From positions 94,477 through 158,476 of the forward strand of contig NZ_JAJEWQ010000008.1 in assembly GCF_020687805.1 (NCBI RefSeq): DNA of 64,000 nt. The letters run 5' to 3'. Shown piece by piece: positions 15,650-24,411 of this stretch. The stretch is from Planctobacterium marinum (GTDB lineage: Bacteria > Pseudomonadota > Gammaproteobacteria > Enterobacterales > Alteromonadaceae). The notes under the pieces are model-generated. The model searched no databases. It was not told the origin of the DNA and was given only the letters and a program-made list of their open reading frames with translations. Positions within the stretch are counted from its first letter, which is position 1. The number at the start of each line of letters is the position of its first letter. The translations under genes and the position numbers were made by a program.

Positions 15650-16947
15650 TTTTCCCCTTTAAGTGGAGCGCTCAGACTCTGATCCTTTGATGTACGCGAC
15701 AAGATAAATGTGCGGGCCAGCGGAAAGGAGATCCTGCCGAAGTCCCAGAAGGTTTCTGTTTTGCTGTTAATGTTCACGGCAATGGCCATCCTGTATTGTG
15801 GGATCACCATGAGCCAGCTTTGGGAGCCTCTGGATACACCGCCGTGATTGGCAATTTTTACTTTGCCAATGCCTTCGCCCAGATCGCTGTCATGAACCCG
15901 CCAGCCAATCGCGTAGTGCTGTTCGTTAACGTCGCCGTTGTTAAGTGTCTGAGGTGTCCAGAAAGCGGCGCGAACCGGTTCAGATATAAAATCGTTGTTG
16001 ATAAATCCACTGCCCAATTTGACCAGGTCTGAGGGCGTGGAAATAAAACCGCCACCCGCCAGCCGATGGCTCAGATCGACGTCGCGCCATGGGCGAACTC
16101 TGGGCAGACTTTCATCCTCGCGCCAATAAAAGGTTGCCAGATTGGCGGCTTCCTGTTCGGCGTGCACACTCACCGTTGTCGGTGTGGTATGGACCATCGC
16201 CAGCGGTTTTAAAACCGCTTCCTGCATTAAGGTTTGATAGGGTTTACCACCGGTTTCCTGCAAAACGGCACTGAGCAGGACGGTGCCATAACTGGAGTAA
16301 CTGAAATCTTCTCCGGGAGAAAACAACATGTCACTGTCATCAAACAATGCGACTGCATCCAGTACATCGCGGTAGGAACTATTGAGTGCAATGCTGCGAT
16401 ACAGGCCAATGGTTTCGGTGTTTTCTTTGTAGTGGGGCAAACCTGCCGTGTGGGAGGCCAGTTGCCTGGGCGTGATGTTTTGCCAGTGAGGGTTGCGACT
16501 GCCCAGGGTTAACTGATTTAGTGGCGTATCCAGTGTCAGTTTTTCATCCTGAACCATACGCGCAAACAGGGTGGCGGTTAACGCTTTCGAGGTGCTGCCA
16601 ATGCGAAACTGACTGTCGGGAGTAAGAGGGCGGTTGTCGGCAATATCTGCCCAACCTGCGGTACCGGCCCAGACAACTTCACCATCAATCGCGACGGCAG
16701 CAGATATGCCTGGTGTATTGATTTTTTGGCGATGCGCCTTGAGTAAAGTTAAGGCACTTTCGGCGGCCTGTTGATATTCCGCCTGATGTACTTCGTTGCG
16801 GGAGGGAATGTCCTGGGGAATATCCACATAGCCCCAAAACGGCATTGGGACTTTTCCTCTGTGGGCATAAAACTGATAAACGGGTTCGCCTAAATATAAC
16901 CCTGCTACTAACAGCAGGGCGATAACTAAGAATATTTTTTTGAGCAT
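15646..16947 (-). CDS. Serine hydrolase, beta-lactamase class C / penicillin-binding fold
   Basis: A 433-residue protein with an N-terminal membrane anchor or uncleaved signal (KKIFLVIALLLVAGLYLG). Motifs: SxxK as STSK after FRIGS (about residue 120), YSSYG as the YxN-like motif, and HGG as the KTG-like HxG motif near the C-terminus. The family includes esterases, D-aminopeptidases and beta-lactamase homologues acting in the periplasm; the specific activity is unknown. The gene converges on the LytTR regulator (4-base overlap) and lies downstream of an AraC-type regulator gene on the same strand. Confidence 0.85.
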   Translation of the reverse strand: MLKKIFLVIALLLVAGLYLGEPVYQFYAHRGKVPMPFWGYVDIPQDIPSRNEVHQAEYQQAAESALTLLKAHRQKINTPGISAAVAIDGEVVWAGTAGWADIADNRPLTPDSQFRIGSTSKALTATLFARMVQDEKLTLDTPLNQLTLGSRNPHWQNITPRQLASHTAGLPHYKENTETIGLYRSIALNSSYRDVLDAVALFDDSDMLFSPGEDFSYSSYGTVLLSAVLQETGGKPYQTLMQEAVLKPLAMVHTTPTTVSVHAEQEAANLATFYWREDESLPRVRPWRDVDLSHRLAGGGFISTPSDLVKLGSGFINNDFISEPVRAAFWTPQTLNNGDVNEQHYAIGWRVHDSDLGEGIGKVKIANHGGVSRGSQSWLMVIPQYRMAIAVNINSKTETFWDFGRISFPLARTFILSRTSKDQSLSAPLKGEN

Positions 16948-17041
16948 TGTGAATCCTGAATTGAATACATGGTTAATGTGATTCAGGGTATAAGGCTGAA
17001 AATGGGCAGTCTTATCAGAAATAAAAAATGCTGATCATTTT

Positions 17042-18205
17042 TTAAAATTGCGCACGAAATTCCGAGGGTGTCATTCCCTGTTGTTGTTTAAAGGACCGAT
17101 TGAAGGACGCAACAGAGTTATAGCCGGTTTCCAGTGCAATGGTGAGGATCGGGTCTTTTTTACGGGCAGGGTCACGAAGTTTGGCGCACACTGCAGGAAT
17201 GCGGTAACTGTTCACAAACTGAGAAAAGTTGTCAAACCCCATTTCCCGGTTAATTAAGGCGCGCAATTGGTGTTCCGGTAGTTGTAAAGCTGAAGCCAGT
17301 TTGCCAACAGAAACATCGTGTTGAGTATAAAAACCGCCCTGCATAGTATCTACCAGACGCTGAATCTCCGGGGACAAAACTGTTGGCGATGTTTCTTCTG
17401 AGGGGGGACTATCAGCTGCCAAATTGATAACTGACTGGTGGTCATTATCTGTGGTGACATGGGGGTTATCGCTTTCCCGGCGGAACTGTCGCCACACTAA
17501 AACACTGATAAAGCAACAGGCCAGGATGGCGTTACCGAGACTAAAAATCACATTGTCCCGAAGATGGCTGTCGGTAAGTTCCAGCAGCGTTAATCCCAGC
17601 ATATAAGCACTGATAGTGGCGATCATTAGGCGCCGGAACAGTCGGCGGCGCTCCACCAGATCATCCTGGTAACCGCGTATACTATCCAGCAAAATGGCGC
17701 AGAGTAGCAAAAAGCCCACAAGGTGATTGATATCGTGCAGCAGGTGATTACCGTCATAACCAAAAAACAGAACCACCAGAGCCATGAGCCATGTCAGGGC
17801 AATGATCTGCAGCGCCAGCGGTAAGGCCTGCCATAAGGATTTACCGTAAACGCTAAACCAGTAGTAATTGAGTAAGGCGAAGGCGGTTAGATCGGTGATC
17901 AGCAACAATGGCGGGCGCAACCAGCCATAATGGTGATTGCTCACCGGGGCCGTAAGTGCAAGGTAGGCAATCACACACAACATCACGCTGGTTTTGGCCA
18001 TCCAGGCGGCACTGCGGATGGCGTGTCGCTGGGCAAAGATTAAACTTGTAAGTTGTCCGACCGCCAGGGCCCTGAGAATAATGTCAGCCAGTTGCCAGCC
18101 GGAAAATGTGATCACAATAGTCCTGGCGCCGTAAAAGTGATTAGTGAATTCATATTCAGCAGCGGGCTGAAAGGTGGAGAGCAGAGCCGCTGCTTTGCTC
18201 CCCAT
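17042..18205 (-). CDS. AraC-family regulator with N-terminal membrane domain
   Basis: A 387-residue protein. About seven hydrophobic segments (roughly residues 25-240) precede a cytoplasmic linker and an AraC-type double HTH (about 290-387: VGKLASALQLPEHQLRALI, then ILTIALETGYNSVASFNRSFKQQQGMTPSEFR). Membrane-tethered AraC regulators sense signals at the membrane and bind DNA directly. The start is 6 bases after the dsbA stop, so translation is likely coupled to dsbA. The next gene downstream on this strand is the serine hydrolase, a candidate target. Confidence 0.85.
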   Translation of the reverse strand: MGSKAAALLSTFQPAAEYEFTNHFYGARTIVITFSGWQLADIILRALAVGQLTSLIFAQRHAIRSAAWMAKTSVMLCVIAYLALTAPVSNHHYGWLRPPLLLITDLTAFALLNYYWFSVYGKSLWQALPLALQIIALTWLMALVVLFFGYDGNHLLHDINHLVGFLLLCAILLDSIRGYQDDLVERRRLFRRLMIATISAYMLGLTLLELTDSHLRDNVIFSLGNAILACCFISVLVWRQFRRESDNPHVTTDNDHQSVINLAADSPPSEETSPTVLSPEIQRLVDTMQGGFYTQHDVSVGKLASALQLPEHQLRALINREMGFDNFSQFVNSYRIPAVCAKLRDPARKKDPILTIALETGYNSVASFNRSFKQQQGMTPSEFRAQF

Positions 18206-18211
18206 CGGGGA

Positions 18212-18835
18212 TTAATCGAGAGTGCTTAACCAGACAACCAGGTCAACGATATCATCAGCGCTCATACCTCTGGCGAAGGTCGCCTGGTATTTGCCATTGA
18301 CAATAAAGTTGGGCACACCGCTCACATGTCTGCGAAACTCCTGCACGGTATTGTTGTTTTTCTTGAATTGTCCGTTTACTGCAAAACTCTTGTAAGCCTT
18401 GTTAAACTCCTCTTCGGATACACCGATTTGTGCAAAAATCTTTTGCAAATCTTCCGTGCCGGCTATCAGTTTGCGGCTTTTGTGAATATGTTCGAAAATG
18501 GCCATTATGGCTTCCTGCTCTTTATCCAGAGTGCGTCCTACCATCATGGCTTTAGTGGCTGCATCCTGTACATCGGGTCCGGCAGAGCCCATAAAATTGA
18601 CGTGTACTTTTTCAAATTTTACATCTTTGCTTTTTTTCGCCTTCATCTGTTCTACCAGAGGCTCAAAGTTGTAGCAGTGAGGGCACCAGAAGGAAAAGAA
18701 CTCGGTGATGTTTTTATCTTCAGAGGCTTCTTCTGCAATCACTTTATAGTGAGTGCCCTCTTTCCATAACTCCTGTGCCTGAAGGTTAAATGCCATCAGA
18801 CAGGTTACAAACATCAATCCTAAAAACTTTTTCAT
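18212..18835 (-). CDS. dsbA: Thiol:disulfide interchange protein DsbA
   Basis: A 207-residue periplasmic oxidoreductase with a signal peptide (MKKFLGLMFVTCLMAFNLQA). The thioredoxin-fold active site is CPHC in FFSFWCPHCYNFEPL, as in classical DsbA. The helical insertion and cis-Pro motif SGVPNFIVNGKY are present. DsbA donates disulfides to folding exported proteins and is re-oxidised by DsbB. In E. coli dsbA follows srkA directly; here a riboswitch-controlled receptor gene lies between the two, and an AraC-type regulator gene follows dsbA with a 6-base gap. Confidence 0.93.
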   Translation of the reverse strand: MKKFLGLMFVTCLMAFNLQAQELWKEGTHYKVIAEEASEDKNITEFFSFWCPHCYNFEPLVEQMKAKKSKDVKFEKVHVNFMGSAGPDVQDAATKAMMVGRTLDKEQEAIMAIFEHIHKSRKLIAGTEDLQKIFAQIGVSEEEFNKAYKSFAVNGQFKKNNNTVQEFRRHVSGVPNFIVNGKYQATFARGMSADDIVDLVVWLSTLD

Positions 18836-18929
18836 TAGTAATACACCTGATTATTTATTCTGTAAAAGAGTACCACAACGGATTCACCGGAGTGAACCCG
18901 TCAGGGACTCAGAGTGTAGATTATTTACT

Positions 18930-20783
18930 TTAGAAACTTAATGTTAGCTTAACTCCGGCATAACGACCGTAAGAATTGTAACCGGTTACTTCGGCATAAT
19001 CGCGGTCAAACAGGTTGTTGATATAGGCGCCTAATGCCCAGTTGGCATTCAGATCCCAGTTTAAGTTTGCATGCCATACCAGGTAGCTGTTCAACGGGGT
19101 GTTACCGATATCAACGGCGTCTTTTTCCATATGGGCATATAATGACCAACGGGTGTCACCATTGTTAAAAGTGTGCTGATAGCCCGCATTCGCCACCTGT
19201 TCCGGTCTGCGTAAACGCTGATTACCGGCACTATCTTCGGTGTCCATGTGCGTGTAGTTGAACCACAGTTTTCCGTTTTCAAACAAACGGGTTTCCGCTT
19301 CTAATTCCAGACCCTCGGACTCGCTTGTGCCCTGGGTTTGCAAATATCCCTGGAAACTCACCGCATCAAACTGAATTTCGTCTTCAATTTCCTGATTAAA
19401 CCAGGTCAGACTCCACCAGGTATGTTTGCTGATCTGATGGATGACACCCAGATCATAACCTTTGCTGGTTTCTTCGGTGAGTTGTAATCCAGCCGCATCT
19501 CCAAAGGCAAAAGGACCATCATTATAAGCTTGTTCATACAAACCCGGCGCTCTGAATCCGGTAACCCAGGTGGCTTTCAGGCGCAGAGACTGGGCGTTTT
19601 GCAAGGGGATAAGGTAATTCAGACCGCCTCGCCAGGAGGTAAAATTACCAAAGGTGTCATTGTCGTCGTAGCGCACACCCAGATTGATATTCAGGTTGTC
19701 TATTCGCTGGCTCATCCACTCTGCGAAATAGCCGCGGTTGTCGCGAGACTCACCCGAAATATTATCCTGCTCTTCTTTGATATCCACACCGAATGACAAG
19801 GTGTCTGCACCAAATTCAAACCAGCCATGATAATCCAGCCTGGTAATTTCTCCGTCGTTGCCAAAGCCAAATTCACCATTGTTGAAATAGTCTTTTTCTA
19901 CTTCGGTAATCGCATAGCCCAGCTCGTGGTGGCCGTTCTGAGCCTGGTAGTTTACTGACAGTCGCGCGCTGGTTTGTTCTGATTCGGTAATGCAGTTGTT
20001 GATCAGCGCAAAGGTGGTGTTGTCATAACAGCCATCATATTGAGTTTCACCTTCGGTGTTGCGCAGCACCAGTTGTACGCCTAAAGCATCGTTAAACTGG
20101 TGATTGGCACGCAAATGCAAGGTGGTGTTGTCATAGGGATCTTCTTCGCCGGAGGTGTCCGATACTTGCGCGTTGATACCGTCAGTGCTGAAATCTGAAG
20201 CTGACAGATAGACACCAGAGGTTTCGTTGGCCAGGTTTAATGTGGCGGCATACTGACGGGTACCATAGCCCGCTGCTTCTGCAGCAACACTACCGGCAAT
20301 ATTCTGTTCCGTGTGTTTGGTGGTAATACTGACCACACCGCCCGCATCGGCACCGTAAACCAATCCCTGAGGCCCTTTTAAAATTTCGATGCGCGAAATA
20401 TTGTTGAGCAACAGGTCATCCAACACCGGCGTTAACTGGGGGGCCGTGGGATCGGTGAGTTCTACGCCATCAACATACAGGCGGGTTCGGAAGCTTTCTT
20501 CGCCGCGGATGCGCAGCGCCGTGGTTTTACCTGCGCCCCCTGAATTGGATACATTAACGCCAGACACCGTTCGAAGGGTATCTGCCACTGATAGCTGGTA
20601 ACGCGCGCTGATGTCCTGCTCGTCTAATACGACAACACTGGCGCTGAGTTCATTGATATTTTGTGCCAGTCTTGCCGATACAACGCTGATTTGTTCTAAG
20701 CTGGTCTCTGAGGATGATTCTGCAAATGCTGTGTGGCTGCTGAGCAATGCTGCACAGCACAAACTAAGATGTGGTTTTTTCAT
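18930..20783 (-). CDS. btuB: BtuB-type TonB-dependent cobalamin receptor
   Basis: A 617-residue outer-membrane receptor, close to the size of E. coli BtuB (about 614). It has a signal peptide, TonB-box-like LEQISVVSARLAQN, a plug with RIRGEESFRTRLYVDGVEL and RIEILKGPQGLVYGADAGGVV, and a barrel ending VKLTLSF. The strongest functional evidence is the cobalamin riboswitch in its leader. It therefore probably imports vitamin B12 or a related corrinoid and is switched off when B12 is plentiful. Confidence 0.88.
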   Translation of the reverse strand: MKKPHLSLCCAALLSSHTAFAESSSETSLEQISVVSARLAQNINELSASVVVLDEQDISARYQLSVADTLRTVSGVNVSNSGGAGKTTALRIRGEESFRTRLYVDGVELTDPTAPQLTPVLDDLLLNNISRIEILKGPQGLVYGADAGGVVSITTKHTEQNIAGSVAAEAAGYGTRQYAATLNLANETSGVYLSASDFSTDGINAQVSDTSGEEDPYDNTTLHLRANHQFNDALGVQLVLRNTEGETQYDGCYDNTTFALINNCITESEQTSARLSVNYQAQNGHHELGYAITEVEKDYFNNGEFGFGNDGEITRLDYHGWFEFGADTLSFGVDIKEEQDNISGESRDNRGYFAEWMSQRIDNLNINLGVRYDDNDTFGNFTSWRGGLNYLIPLQNAQSLRLKATWVTGFRAPGLYEQAYNDGPFAFGDAAGLQLTEETSKGYDLGVIHQISKHTWWSLTWFNQEIEDEIQFDAVSFQGYLQTQGTSESEGLELEAETRLFENGKLWFNYTHMDTEDSAGNQRLRRPEQVANAGYQHTFNNGDTRWSLYAHMEKDAVDIGNTPLNSYLVWHANLNWDLNANWALGAYINNLFDRDYAEVTGYNSYGRYAGVKLTLSF

Positions 20784-20854
20784 TGTGTGTTCTCGTTTGG
20801 CATTCCGCCCGAATGCGTTAACTTAACCCTGTTAGCCTGGTGTGCTGGTTGACA

Positions 20855-21040
20855 TAACAGGAACCTGAGCAGGCCGGTATCCGGGCTTATAAACAGCCAA
20901 AAGCAGCATTCATCGCCTTCCCGTTTAACACAGTGGCGTGTGATGAAGACCGATAAGAAATGGGATTTCTTATCTGTTTACTAACCGTTGCGGGGGCAGC
21001 GTAGGGATCACACCTACTTCCCGTTTAACTTACATTGAGG
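20855..21040 (-). promoter_or_regulatory. Cobalamin (B12) riboswitch
   Basis: On the minus strand, 5' to 3', the leader contains GGGAAGTAGGTG, GATCCCTACGCTGCCCCCGC followed by AACGG (B12 core), a variable hairpin of AAGAAATCCCATTTCTT, GCCACTG, GGGAAGGCGATGA, and AAGCCCGGATACCGGCCTG near the 3' end. These conserved blocks occur in the standard order of the cobalamin riboswitch. The element ends about 70 bases before the btuB start. Mechanism (translation or termination) cannot be fixed by eye; no clear U-tract precedes the gene. Confidence 0.9.
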
Positions 21041-21136
21041 AGGATATTTCGCCGTAAGCACCTGACGGCAGGCATTATACCTAAAATGGTCAAGATGTAA
21101 TGTTTTTATGCAGTTGCGATATGGCTCAGGGAGGTT

Positions 21137-22108
21137 TTATGGGGTGAGCTTTAGTGCCGGCTCTTCCAGTGCAGCCACCTGCTCTTTCAGGCTCAGTATC
21201 TGTTGTTCCCAATATTTATCGCTACCGAACCAGGGAAAGGCTTGCGGGAACGCAGGGTCCTGCCAGCGCTTATCCAGCCAGGCCATGTAATGCACCAATC
21301 GCATAGCGCGCAGTGGCTCAATCAGTTTCAGTTGGGCGGTATCGAATTCATAAAATTCCTCATAGGCCATCACCAGCGTATCTAACTGTAACAACTGGTT
21401 ATTGCGTTCGCCTGAGAGCATCATCCACAAATCCTGAATCGCCGGGCCGCTGCGACAATCATCCATATCCACAAACGTGGGACCATCCCGCCACAGGATG
21501 TTGCCCGGGTGACAGTCACCGTGCAAACGGATCGAAGCCATATCGCGGTAGTATTCCTGTACTTTCTGATACAACACATCCAGGATGGTAAAAAAGGCGG
21601 TTTTCAGAGATTCCGGCACCAGTGTACTTTCGGCTAATTGTTGTCTCGGTTCCAGCAAATGACTCTGCAGAGTTAACGCCGGGCGGTGTTGAAATTGGGT
21701 TCGCGCTGCAACCTGGTGGATTCGGCCGATAAAACGGCCCATCCATTCCAGTTGATCCAGGTTGTCTACTTCAAACTGACGACCACCCACAGACGGAAAG
21801 AGCGCGAAGCGGAAGTCCTGATACTGCAACAGGCTTTGGTTGTCAAAGCGCAGGGGCGCACAAATGGGCACCTCGTGTTCTACCAGCTCCTGAGTAAAAT
21901 CATGTTCTTCCTGAATTTGTAAATCGCTCCAGCGCTGCGGGCGATAAAACTTCACCACATAGCGACGGTTGTCTTCCGCGAGGAATTGGTAAACCCGGTT
22001 TTCGTAGCTGTTGAGCGGCAATAATCCCGACACCGGATATACGCCGGTGGTTTCCACTGCATTGAGAATCAGATCCGGTGTCAGACCAGAGAAATTGAAT
22101 TGTGCCAA
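21137..22108 (-). CDS. srkA: Stress response kinase A (SrkA/YihE)
   Basis: A 323-residue cytoplasmic protein of the choline-kinase-like fold, near the 328 residues of E. coli SrkA. Features: NSYENRVYQF nucleotide-binding loop, RYVVKFYRP with the ATP-binding Lys, catalytic loop RLHGDCHPGNILW and metal site FVDMDDCRSGPAIQDLWMML. SrkA is a Ser/Thr protein kinase reported to protect against envelope and oxidative stress death. It is upstream of the riboswitch-btuB unit and dsbA on the same strand, a modified version of the enterobacterial srkA-dsbA order. Confidence 0.92.
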   Translation of the reverse strand: MAQFNFSGLTPDLILNAVETTGVYPVSGLLPLNSYENRVYQFLAEDNRRYVVKFYRPQRWSDLQIQEEHDFTQELVEHEVPICAPLRFDNQSLLQYQDFRFALFPSVGGRQFEVDNLDQLEWMGRFIGRIHQVAARTQFQHRPALTLQSHLLEPRQQLAESTLVPESLKTAFFTILDVLYQKVQEYYRDMASIRLHGDCHPGNILWRDGPTFVDMDDCRSGPAIQDLWMMLSGERNNQLLQLDTLVMAYEEFYEFDTAQLKLIEPLRAMRLVHYMAWLDKRWQDPAFPQAFPWFGSDKYWEQQILSLKEQVAALEEPALKLTP

Positions 22109-22202
22109 AAAGCTACCCTGTCATCTAAATGTGAGCTGCCATTGTAGAAGAAAACAGGGAACTGTCTATGATCTCAGCAGCTTTCCTCTCGATGTTACTG
22201 CC

Positions 22203-23771
22203 TCAGCGATATAAAAACTTACTGGGCTGGCTAACCTTAATGGATTGGTCTTCCACTGCCTGCACCTGTATGCGAATGTCTGTAACGCGCTCGTCTAATT
22301 CGTAGGGATCAATCGCTACGCTGACCGGCAGGGTAAAAACTTCACTGCCCCTGACTCTGATCTCAGTGTCACCGATAAACTTGTGGCCAGGTAAGCCAGA
22401 CACCGAGACCTGATAGGTAAATGCCTGCTGAGATTTGTTGAGAATTTTCAGGGTATAGACGTTTTCAACCAGGCCATCAAAGGTCTCGCGGTAAAGTGCG
22501 TTGCGGTCGCGGATAATGTCCACTTCGAGAGGTACCCGGGTGGCTACCTCTAAGGCCAGCAGACCCACCATGACACTTAGCACAACCACGTAGCCCACTA
22601 ATTTGGGGCGCAATATTTTAGTAAATTTGCCCTGCAGGCGATGTTCGCTGGTAAAGCTGATCAGGTTTTTGGCATAACCCATTTTATCCATCACGCCGTT
22701 ACAGGCGTCTACACAAGCCCCACAATTAATACATTCGTATTGCAGCCCATTGCGAATATCAATACCGGTAGGGCAAACCTGTACACACAGGTTGCAGTCA
22801 ATGCAGTCACCCAGGCCTTTTTCCTGGATCTTTTGCTGGCTCATTTTGCGTCCTCTGGGGCCGCGCTTTTCACCGCGTTTGGCGTCGTAGGCCACGGTAA
22901 AGGTGTCGGCGTCGAACATGGCGGACTGAAAACGCGCATAAGGACAGATGTGGGTACACATAATTTCCCGCATCCAGCCGGCGTTACCATACGTACAAAA
23001 CGTAAAAAACAGCACCCAGAACGACACCCAGAAGCCACTTTGCAAAGTAAAAAACTCGGCAAATAAGCGGTCAATTGGCACAAAGTAGCCCACAAAGGTC
23101 AGCGACGTGACTAACGCCACCAGAAACCAACACAAGTGTTTTAAGCTCTTGCGCCAAAACTTATCGAAATCCATGTTTCGCTGGTCCAGCTTGATACGCT
23201 TATTTCTGGGCCCTTCGATTTTGTGCTCAAACCAGATAAACATATAGGTCCAGGTGGTTTGTGGGCACATAAAGCCGCACCAGACCCGCCCTGCAAAAGT
23301 GGTCACCACAAACAATGCAAAGGCCGAAATGATAAAAATCCATGCCAGTAAGGTCAGATCCTGTGGCCACAGAGTCATGCCAAAGATATGAAAGCGTTGT
23401 GCTTCTAAGTCAAACAAAATGGCCTGGTGTCCGCCAAACTGCAGCCAGGGCAGGCCGGCAAATAGCAGGATAAAGAACCCCCCAAAAAAGCGCCGAAAAG
23501 TTTCCAGTGAGCCTTTTACCTGACGAACGTAAACATGGCTGCGGGGCGTATAGTGATCCTGTTTGTCTGCATCCGGTTTGTGGATCTTGATGGGAGATAT
23601 GTTTTTTACCGGGATTTGCTGATCCGGCGTTACCTTGACCGCGGAAGCAGAGGGATTTGAAGTCCCGGTTTGTCCATCAACTGGCTTATCACTCATAGCA
23701 TTTTGTAGGGTGTTGTTTTTTGTGTTCTTGCTGATTATATCAGCTTGGCAATTGTTCATGGCGGCTTCCAT
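22203..23771 (-). CDS. ccoG: Cytochrome c oxidase accessory protein CcoG (FixG/RdxA)
   Basis: A 522-residue membrane protein. About five helices, with GRVWCGFMCPQTTW between helices, a ferredoxin-like double cluster CIDCNLCVQVCPTGIDIRNG and CINCGACVDACNGVMDKMGY (about 305-345), and a C-terminal immunoglobulin-like domain. CcoG handles copper delivery or reduction for cbb3-type oxidase assembly. An N-terminal extension of about 75 polar residues precedes HVYVRQVKGSLETFRRFFGG; start at 23771 or 23759 is uncertain. No other cco genes are in this window. Confidence 0.93.
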   Translation of the reverse strand: MEAAMNNCQADIISKNTKNNTLQNAMSDKPVDGQTGTSNPSASAVKVTPDQQIPVKNISPIKIHKPDADKQDHYTPRSHVYVRQVKGSLETFRRFFGGFFILLFAGLPWLQFGGHQAILFDLEAQRFHIFGMTLWPQDLTLLAWIFIISAFALFVVTTFAGRVWCGFMCPQTTWTYMFIWFEHKIEGPRNKRIKLDQRNMDFDKFWRKSLKHLCWFLVALVTSLTFVGYFVPIDRLFAEFFTLQSGFWVSFWVLFFTFCTYGNAGWMREIMCTHICPYARFQSAMFDADTFTVAYDAKRGEKRGPRGRKMSQQKIQEKGLGDCIDCNLCVQVCPTGIDIRNGLQYECINCGACVDACNGVMDKMGYAKNLISFTSEHRLQGKFTKILRPKLVGYVVVLSVMVGLLALEVATRVPLEVDIIRDRNALYRETFDGLVENVYTLKILNKSQQAFTYQVSVSGLPGHKFIGDTEIRVRGSEVFTLPVSVAIDPYELDERVTDIRIQVQAVEDQSIKVSQPSKFLYR

Positions 23772-23967
23772 GGAATTATTTTGGGTTTAATTCGTTATAT
23801 CTAATGTACGGGGTGTATTGGATTCTCCCGGTTTGATGTCCGATGGCGCTTTTTTTTGCCGGTGGCAATAATTGAGAATTGATTATCAAAAATCATACTC
23901 ATCAACGGTGGCGTCAGTTCCGATATAGAGTAAAATTTAAAATGAAGTCAGGCTTTGATTTAACGCA

Positions 23968-24339
23968 ATGAAACGTGGATTTATCCTATTTATCGAGATC
24001 GCATTTTTGTTTGCTGTGTTGCAAACATCCTTTGCGCAATATCTGCTGCAAGATGTGCAGAAAGAAGTTGCCAGCTGGTTTGTCTATGCGTCCGATTACA
24101 CCGAGCGCGAGCAGTTATCTGAGTTGCGCTCCAATCTTCAGCCGCACGTGGCGAAACTCAGTGAGCCGCAACAAAAGTACCTTAACGAATTAACCACAAA
24201 CAAAGCACGCATGATTAAGTTCAGTGACGATTATTGCAAAGGCGATGACAAAAACCCCTATGTCTATGGGGAGACGTTACGTGTGGTGTGTGCAGAATTT
24301 GCCAGTAGCCGGGTGCTTTTTCCGGCCAAAAACAGCTAG
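23968..24339 (+). CDS. Small exported protein of unknown function
   Basis: A 123-residue protein with an N-terminal hydrophobic helix that reads as signal peptide or anchor (GFILFIEIAFLFAVLQTSFA). The mature part is helical and charged, with two Cys (SDDYCKGDD and VVCAEFASS) that could form a disulfide. No domain was recognised. It is divergent from ccoG and convergent with the rstB-like kinase gene. Confidence 0.6.
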   Translation: MKRGFILFIEIAFLFAVLQTSFAQYLLQDVQKEVASWFVYASDYTEREQLSELRSNLQPHVAKLSEPQQKYLNELTTNKARMIKFSDDYCKGDDKNPYVYGETLRVVCAEFASSRVLFPAKNS

Positions 24340-24411
24340 GTTCACTCGGACTGTGCCGCGATTCATGCCCAGCAAACACAACAAAACTTATGCAATAACG
24401 CTTACCAGTTT

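Noticed and set aside
23879..23889. TTGATTATCAA palindrome upstream of ccoG, considered as an FNR box
   Set aside because: FNR sites need TTGAT and ATCAA separated by four bases; here the arms share a single central base.
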